Positions 62,561 through 64,000 of a stretch of DNA of 64,000 nucleotides are shown in pieces (position 1 is the stretch's first letter; each line of letters opens with the position of its first letter). The notes beneath the pieces were generated by a model, which saw only the letters and a program-made list of their open reading frames with translations, was not told where the DNA came from and ran no database searches. A program made the translations under genes and the position numbers. The stretch is from Micromonospora olivasterospora (GTDB lineage Bacteria; Actinomycetota; Actinomycetes; Mycobacteriales; Micromonosporaceae). The stretch spans positions 1,364,001-1,428,000 of the forward strand of contig NZ_VLKE01000001.1 in NCBI RefSeq assembly GCF_007830265.1, written 5' to 3'.

Positions 62561-63709
62561 TCAGGGGCGCGGCAGCCGCATCGCCATGGTGGGGGCCTCG
62601 GCCATCACCGAGGTGGGGGTGAACGGCGCGCCCGTCGGCAGTTCCTCGGCGCGGCCGACCTGCACCCCCGGGTACAGCTCGACCATGTCCCGGGCCGAGA
62701 GCACCCGGGACTGCTGCGGGGCCAGCGGGACCCGGTCGGGCTCGGCCATCGAGCCGCCGGGGCGGATGCCGGAGCCGTTGGTGCTGATGTCCGTCACGAT
62801 CACCTCGCCGACCCGCAGCTCGAACCGGACGTGGCTGCGGCTGATCCAGCGCCGCGCCTCGTCGTTGAGCCACTGGCCGAGCACGATCCCGCCCTGCTGG
62901 TCGGGCGCGCGCCCGACCAGGACCGGCTGCCCCTCGGTGAGCACGAACCGGCGGCGGACCATCCCGCCGACCCGCACCGCCAGCACCTCGGTACGCGGCC
63001 GCGGCCCGGCGTCGCCGAGCCGGGCGCCGTGCCGGGGGCAGGTCGGCACGCCGTTGCGCAGGGACGGTGGCGGCTGACCGGCCGGGGCCCGGTCCACCCG
63101 GGCGAGGTCGGCGAACGCCCCGCCGCCCCCGCCGCCGAACAGGGCGCAGCCCGGCTCGGGGCAGCGCCACTGCCGGGCGAGCAGCTTCGCGCCGGCCGGC
63201 GAGCGGGTGCCCGCGACCGGCACGTTGCCGCCGCCGACGTGGGCGATGAACACCGGCCCGCCCGCGCCGGGCACCGGCGCCAGCACCCGGCCGGGCTGCT
63301 CGACCAGCCACGGAAACCGGCCCCGCAGCCCGTCGAAGCGGGCCCGGGTGAGCACCGGCAGTCCGAGCAGGTCGGCGACCTCCAGCATCCGGTCGCCCGG
63401 GTTGTCCAGCACCTCCACCAGGCCGTCGTCGGCCCACCGGCGGACGACCATCCGCTCGTTGGAGGTCAGGTCGGCGTCGGAGAGCAGCGCCCGGTGGACC
63501 ACCGCGTAGACCGGAACGCTGTCCTCCTCCAGTTCGCGGGCGAGCGCGTCGATCACCATGCCGAGCCGGAGCAGGCTGGCCGGCCGGCCGCCGTCGAGAT
63601 CCTGGTAGCGGATCACCTCGGCCAGGTCGAGGACGGCCCGGGCCAGCGACGGGTCGGTGCAGACCCGCCCCTCGATGGCGTCGAGCACCTTGCTGATCTC
63701 GAATCTCAT
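62561..63709 (-). CDS. FHA-domain protein
   Basis: This 382-residue cytosolic protein has a helical N-terminal region of about 140 residues (MRFEISKVLDAIEGRVCTDP), a middle section with four scattered cysteines (CPEPGC, C-P-R-H) that might bind zinc, and a C-terminal forkhead-associated domain. The FHA part shows GRAPDQQGGIVLG, WISRSHVRFEL and TDISTNGSGIRPGG, the phosphothreonine-binding residues. It probably reads out Ser/Thr-kinase signalling; the partner is unknown. Its ATG overlaps the stop of the upstream pterin dehydratase gene by four bases. Confidence 0.87.
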   Translation of the reverse strand: MRFEISKVLDAIEGRVCTDPSLARAVLDLAEVIRYQDLDGGRPASLLRLGMVIDALARELEEDSVPVYAVVHRALLSDADLTSNERMVVRRWADDGLVEVLDNPGDRMLEVADLLGLPVLTRARFDGLRGRFPWLVEQPGRVLAPVPGAGGPVFIAHVGGGNVPVAGTRSPAGAKLLARQWRCPEPGCALFGGGGGGAFADLARVDRAPAGQPPPSLRNGVPTCPRHGARLGDAGPRPRTEVLAVRVGGMVRRRFVLTEGQPVLVGRAPDQQGGIVLGQWLNDEARRWISRSHVRFELRVGEVIVTDISTNGSGIRPGGSMAEPDRVPLAPQQSRVLSARDMVELYPGVQVGRAEELPTGAPFTPTSVMAEAPTMAMRLPRP

Positions 63710-63999
63710 CGGGCGCTCCGGAGAATGTCGTCGATCCGGCGCGCCAGCCCCAGGTCACGGTGGGTGACCCCGCCGGCCGAGTCGGTGACGCAACGGAAGG
63801 TCAGGGTCCGCCACCGGATGTCGATGTCGGGGTGATGGTCGAGCTCCTCGGCCACCACGGCGACCCGGTCGACCACCGCGATGGCCGCCGGGAAGCTGCC
63901 CAGCTCGACGACGCGGCTGATCCCGGTCGGGTCCCCCGTCCAGTCCGCCAGGCCGCCCAGCTCGTCTCGCACCGCCTCCGCGGTGAGCACGTCTGCCAT
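63706..63999 (-). CDS. 4a-hydroxytetrahydrobiopterin (pterin-4a-carbinolamine) dehydratase
   Basis: This 97-residue protein has the PCD/DCoH signature EELDHHPDIDIRWRTLTFRC and the closing histidine motif THRDLGLARRIDDI. It dehydrates pterin carbinolamines formed by aromatic amino-acid hydroxylases; in actinobacteria without such enzymes its role is unclear. The gene is complete, beginning one base from the window's right edge, so any promoter lies outside. It is translationally coupled to the FHA gene. Confidence 0.88.
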   Translation of the reverse strand: MADVLTAEAVRDELGGLADWTGDPTGISRVVELGSFPAAIAVVDRVAVVAEELDHHPDIDIRWRTLTFRCVTDSAGGVTHRDLGLARRIDDILRSAR

Positions 64000-64000
64000 G

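Overview
The window is very GC-rich, uses many GTG starts and has the gene order of a Micromonospora-like actinobacterium (family Micromonosporaceae). The evidence is the atpI-atpB-atpE-atpF run behind glyA, the prfA/prmC/tsaC neighbourhood, a Rho factor with a long arginine/glutamate-rich insert, the argS-lysA-hom-thrC run, and secreted CBM2 chitinases. Several genes appear to be leaderless, with a TANNNT -10 box placed exactly 7-12 bases before the start codon. The genus is an inference; no 16S rRNA gene is present.

Layout. 1-3545 (minus): glyA, then ATP synthase assembly and F0 genes, running off the left edge inside atpF. 3554-12410: an SDR/DUF2867 protein, a class A penicillin-binding protein, a low-molecular-weight tyrosine phosphatase, tsaC, prmC and prfA (split by a diguanylate cyclase gene), and rpmE. 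12665-17137: a T4 Pnkp-like kinase/phosphatase, a decayed phosphodiester glycosidase and rho. 17434-30430 (minus): argS, lysA, hom, thrC and thrB, with an RND pump, a polysaccharide deacetylase and an MFS transporter lying between thrC and thrB. 30531-36005: DUF3105 and DUF305 proteins, an IS630-derived remnant, tRNA-Arg(CCG) followed by a SulP transporter of different base composition, a truncated gene and a broken PEP-mutase-family gene. 36034-41623: a TetR repressor with tandem palindromic operators and an MMPL pump, an erythromycin-esterase homologue, and an Erm methyltransferase with a leader peptide and attenuator-like leader.

42650-46432 is a nest of insertion sequences three levels deep. 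An IS200/IS605-type tnpA-tnpB element is interrupted by an IS4-family element (10-bp target duplication). That element is interrupted in turn by an intact IS5-family element (3-bp TAA duplication). 46513-50718 holds two small membrane proteins, a FabG-like reductase, a GH13 enzyme and a DedA protein. 50734-54922 is a secreted polysaccharide-degradation group: a GH18 chitinase, a second GH18 gene that has lost its catalytic core by in-frame deletion, and a GH16 beta-glucanase behind a LacI-type palindrome. 54998-63999 holds a decayed yidC paralogue, a YbdK-type ligase, a CoA-disulfide-reductase-like flavoprotein, a frameshifted Nei-type glycosylase, a membrane protein, an ArgZ-like amidinohydrolase coupled to rocD, an FHA protein and a pterin dehydratase.

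At least five ordinary genes are broken by frameshifts or deletions, besides the IS-related ones. Some, especially the single-base slip in the nei-like gene, could be assembly errors. The in-frame deletions and the nested transpositions are better explained as real genome change. Overall the window is core chromosome mixed with accessory segments around the tRNA-Arg and the insertion sequences.
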